The translations under genes were made by a program, and so were the position numbers. Below, in pieces: positions 61,682-64,000 of a stretch of DNA of 64,000 bases. This DNA is from Aurantibacter aestuarii. Its GTDB lineage: Bacteria > Bacteroidota > Bacteroidia > Flavobacteriales > Flavobacteriaceae. The notes below the pieces were generated by a model, which was not told the DNA's origin, searched no databases, and was given only the letters and a program-made list of their open reading frames with translations. Every line of letters begins with the position of its first letter. Positions within the stretch are counted from its first letter, which is position 1. Location of the stretch: positions 186,001-250,000 of the forward strand of contig NZ_PXOQ01000015.1 in assembly GCF_003008425.1 (NCBI RefSeq), in the 5' to 3' direction.

Positions 61682-62239
61682 TTATATTTTTTTAAGAATA
61701 TGTCTAGATCGTGCTTTAAAAGCTGCGCTTTGGTGGTTAAAATCTCGTTCCAGAATAATTTTTAATTCCGGGTGGATCCAATCGGTTTCTTTACCAAACA
61801 AGAAGAGAATATGCATGGCATAGGCTTTAACGGCAACTTTCTGTTCTGTAATTAGCCAATCAAAACAAGCTTCAATAATAGCTTCTTTATGTTGTGGTTG
61901 AAGGATTTTTTTTACAGGATGAGGTGCTGCACCAAAGTAGGCATCTGCGGTATACTCGCATATCTTAGCACAAGGTCTTAAAGCAGAGTCTATTGTAACT
62001 TGATAAATTCGGGATAAAAACACATCTAGATAGGGTAAAAAGTACTCTAAATGCTCTTTACATAAAAATTCTAAAACCCAAGCTGCTCGTGCCGAAATTT
62101 TATCGGTTGTCATATATAAAATGTCTAAAAGTATAGGGATAAGAGTGGGTTGGTTAATTACCAACTGCGCGTAGTAGTGCCTTTTTTCTCGGGAATGATT
62201 GACATAATTTAATTCTTGATAAAGCTCCTTATGTGTCAC
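61682..62239 (-). CDS. HEAT-like repeat protein
   Basis: A 185-residue all-helical protein; helix pairs such as PTLIPILLDILYMTTDKISARAAWVLEFL and KVAVKAYAMHILFLFGKETDWIHPELKIIL look like HEAT/ARM repeats. No catalytic motif is visible. The start is GTG at 62237-62239. It lies upstream of purB on the same strand, with purB's own promoter between them. HEAT proteins are scaffolds; the partner is unknown. Confidence 0.65.
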   Translation of the reverse strand: MTHKELYQELNYVNHSREKRHYYAQLVINQPTLIPILLDILYMTTDKISARAAWVLEFLCKEHLEYFLPYLDVFLSRIYQVTIDSALRPCAKICEYTADAYFGAAPHPVKKILQPQHKEAIIEACFDWLITEQKVAVKAYAMHILFLFGKETDWIHPELKIILERDFNHQSAAFKARSRHILKKI

Positions 62240-62274
62240 CTTTTTTATATTTTTATGGCTTAAAGATATATAAA

Positions 62275-62751
62275 ATGAAAATTGTAAAAAAAATACTTAT
62301 AGTTTTACTTCTAGTGCTTGTTATAGCTCAGTTTTTTGGCCCAGATAAAAATGAAAGTGATTTGGAAGATATCAAACCTTTTTTAACTGAAACGAATCCG
62401 CCAAAAGATGTTTTAGCTATTTTAGAAACCACTTGTTACGATTGCCATAGTAGTAATACTACCTATCCTTGGTACAACAACATAACTCCTGTAAACTATT
62501 GGTTGGACAGTCATATTGAAGAAGGAAAAGAGCATTTTAATATGTCGGACTGGAACTCTTATTCTTTAAAGAAAAAAGACCATAAGCTAGATGAACTTAT
62601 AGAAGAGGTTGAAGAAGGAGAAATGCCATTAAACTCATACACCTATACTCATGGTGATGCTAACTTAACTCCGGAACAAATTAAAAAAGTGACCGAGTGG
62701 GCAAAAAATGTGAGAGCGTTCTATAGCATTCAAATGGAAGTACCACAGTAA
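62275..62751 (+). CDS. Membrane-anchored heme-binding (CxxCH) domain protein
   Basis: A 158-residue protein with one N-terminal membrane helix (about 5-20) and a Haem_bd-type domain. The heme motif is TTCYDCHSSNTTYPWYNN, with CxxCH and the usual YPWY following, and EEGEMPLNSYTYTHGDANLT gives the distal region. It is likely a periplasmic c-type cytochrome-like protein. The start is ATG at 62275; the frame extends 14 codons upstream, over the divergent HEAT gene start, without coding look. The glycosyltransferase gene follows after two bases. Confidence 0.85.
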   Translation: MKIVKKILIVLLLVLVIAQFFGPDKNESDLEDIKPFLTETNPPKDVLAILETTCYDCHSSNTTYPWYNNITPVNYWLDSHIEEGKEHFNMSDWNSYSLKKKDHKLDELIEEVEEGEMPLNSYTYTHGDANLTPEQIKKVTEWAKNVRAFYSIQMEVPQ

Positions 62752-62753
62752 GA

Positions 62754-63986
62754 TTGGATAAAACGCTTTTAATACTTGGCTTTGTCTGGCCAGAACCTAA
62801 AAGTTCTGCTGCCGGATCTAGAATGCTACAACTTATCCAGCTATTTTTAAAAGCGAATTACAAAATTACGTTTGCTACCGCTTGCGCTAAATCAGACCAG
62901 GCTTTTAATCTTAAATCTATAGGTTTAGAAACTGTTTCTATTACACTTAATGATTCTGGTTTTGATGCTTTTGTAAAACAACTAAATCCTAAAATTGTGC
63001 TTTTTGATAGGTTTAATATTGAAGAGCAGTTTGGTTGGCGAGTTTCAGAGCAATGTCCTAACGCGGTTAAACTATTAGATACAGAAGATTTACATTGTTT
63101 ACGTAAAGGCAGACATGCGGCATTTAAAAAAGGAGAAGCTTTTAATGACGATTATTTATATACTGAACTAGCAAAACGTGAAATTGCCAGTATATTAAGA
63201 TCCGACTGTACTTTGATGATTTCAGAATATGAAATAGAGCTTTTAAAGAATAAATTTAAACTACAAGAATCCCAATTATATTATTTGCCATTTTTAGTTG
63301 AAGATAGCCAAATTAATGTGACAGGTCTAAACACTTTTGAAAAGCGAAAAAATTTTATAACTATTGGAAACTTTTTACACGAACCCAATTGGCAAGCGGT
63401 ATTACTATTAAAGCATAAGATTTGGCCTAAAATAAGATTGCAGTTACCAAACGCCGAATTACATATTTATGGGGCTTATGTGTCTCAAAAAGCCACACAA
63501 TTACACCAACCAAAAGATGGTTTTTATATTAAAGGTTTTGCAGAAAATGTCAATAGACTTATGGAGGAATATAGGGTTTGTTTGTCTTATTTACCTTTTG
63601 GAGCAGGTCTTAAAGGAAAAATATTAGACGCCATGAGAAATGGTTTGCCATGCGCGATGAATCCTATAGCGACGGAAGGTATTTTTGGTCATTTACACAT
63701 AAACGGTATTTGTGAAGAAGATATAAATACTTTTAGTGATCAAACTGTTCAATTGTACTCTAATAAGAATGCTTGGGAAGAAGCACAGAAAAATGGTTAT
63801 AAAGTACTAGAAGAGCGTTTTAAATTAGCTTTATTTGAATCGGCTTTTATAGATAGCGTAGAGCAACTTCAGCAAAATTTAAAAAAACATAGGCAAGAGC
63901 ATTTTTTGGGGCAGATTTTACAACACCACAACCTGCAAAGTACTAAATACATGAGTAAGTGGATTGAAGCTAAAAATAAGCTATAA
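62754..63986 (+). CDS. GT-B fold glycosyltransferase
   Basis: A 410-residue glycosyltransferase. The N-terminus TLLILGFVWPEPKSSAAGSR holds the first Gly-rich strand of a GT-B fold, and the C-terminal half has VNRLMEEYRVCLSYLPFGAGLKGKILDAMRNG and PIATEGI, the sugar-nucleotide binding region of GT4-type enzymes. The start is the TTG at 62754-62756, since a stop lies ten codons upstream and no ATG is available before the first strand. The acceptor is unknown. The gene is complete; its stop is 14 bases from the window end. Confidence 0.82.
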   Translation: MDKTLLILGFVWPEPKSSAAGSRMLQLIQLFLKANYKITFATACAKSDQAFNLKSIGLETVSITLNDSGFDAFVKQLNPKIVLFDRFNIEEQFGWRVSEQCPNAVKLLDTEDLHCLRKGRHAAFKKGEAFNDDYLYTELAKREIASILRSDCTLMISEYEIELLKNKFKLQESQLYYLPFLVEDSQINVTGLNTFEKRKNFITIGNFLHEPNWQAVLLLKHKIWPKIRLQLPNAELHIYGAYVSQKATQLHQPKDGFYIKGFAENVNRLMEEYRVCLSYLPFGAGLKGKILDAMRNGLPCAMNPIATEGIFGHLHINGICEEDINTFSDQTVQLYSNKNAWEEAQKNGYKVLEERFKLALFESAFIDSVEQLQQNLKKHRQEHFLGQILQHHNLQSTKYMSKWIEAKNKL

Positions 63987-64000
63987 CATGATCTAAAAAA

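Noticed and set aside
1-64000. tRNA, rRNA or CRISPR features
   Set aside because: No cloverleaf-like, rRNA-like or regularly spaced direct-repeat sequence was found in any intergenic gap read by eye; a covariance search would be needed to exclude small RNAs.

Overview
The window reads as a chromosome segment of a marine-type member of the Flavobacteriaceae (Bacteroidota). The signs are an AT-rich genome, promoters of the Bacteroidota form TTTG-N19-TAnnTTTG (clearest before rpmE2 and rpmH), no obvious Shine-Dalgarno sites, secreted proteins with C-terminal type IX secretion sorting domains, and families typical of the group (DUF4199, DUF4252, HAD-first FadN-type beta-oxidation enzyme, GIN-domain lipoprotein). 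The genus cannot be fixed from sequence alone. No rRNA, tRNA, CRISPR array, transposase or recombinase gene was seen.

Layout. 1-2.7 kb: a VWA protein (cut at the left edge) and its MoxR-like AAA+ partner. 2.75-4.64 kb: a compact island of three small minus-strand genes, each bounded by imperfect palindromic repeats of about 135 bp; this is the most unusual part of the window and looks like an integron-type cassette array with attC-like sites and no integrase. 4.8-12.8 kb: fatty-acid beta-oxidation (marR, fadN, fadA, fadE, with a fadD-type acyl-CoA synthetase upstream) and a strong MarR-type operator palindrome. 12.9-19.1 kb: purL, a T9SS-exported endonuclease I, and an rRNA cytosine methyltransferase. 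19.5-23.6 kb: two exported proteins and an ECF sigma / membrane protein / LTxxQ-like periplasmic protein operon. 23.7-28.8 kb: MsbA-like ABC exporter, phosphohexomutase, GT2 glycosyltransferase, DUF4199 protein. 28.9-30.8 kb: rpmE2, a GlmU-like enzyme and a small membrane protein.

30.8-35.7 kb is an unusual ABC-type operon: peptide-type binding lipoprotein, an eight-helix membrane protein, an ATPase lacking the switch histidine, and a small GNAT-like protein. 35.8-39.3 kb carries an alpha/beta hydrolase, a lytic transglycosylase, cardiolipin synthase and a half-size TauE/SafE protein. 39.3-46.5 kb has two small envelope genes, rpmH, a carB that ends before the allosteric domain, and a secreted vanadium-haloperoxidase-like protein. 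46.5-49.5 kb: thioesterase, small membrane protein, rmuC, GIN-domain lipoprotein.

49.6-56.5 kb is a vitamin B12 uptake locus: btuF/btuC/btuD-like genes on the minus strand, and divergently a cobalamin riboswitch ahead of a BtuB-like TonB receptor and a BtuG-like beta-propeller lipoprotein, with a Dph6/DUF71 PP-loop ATPase converging on them. 56.5-60.2 kb: an S41 protease and a second ECF sigma / anti-sigma-like / DUF4252 pair operon. 60.3-64 kb: purB, a HEAT-like protein, a heme-binding CxxCH protein and a glycosyltransferase.

Starts were moved inward from the longest possible frame where the signal peptide, domain start or an overlapping hairpin made this clear (for example 1190, 3712, 6655, 21016, 28953, 32424, 57938, 61611 and 62275). 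Domain and family calls rest on motif recognition by eye; no search was run.
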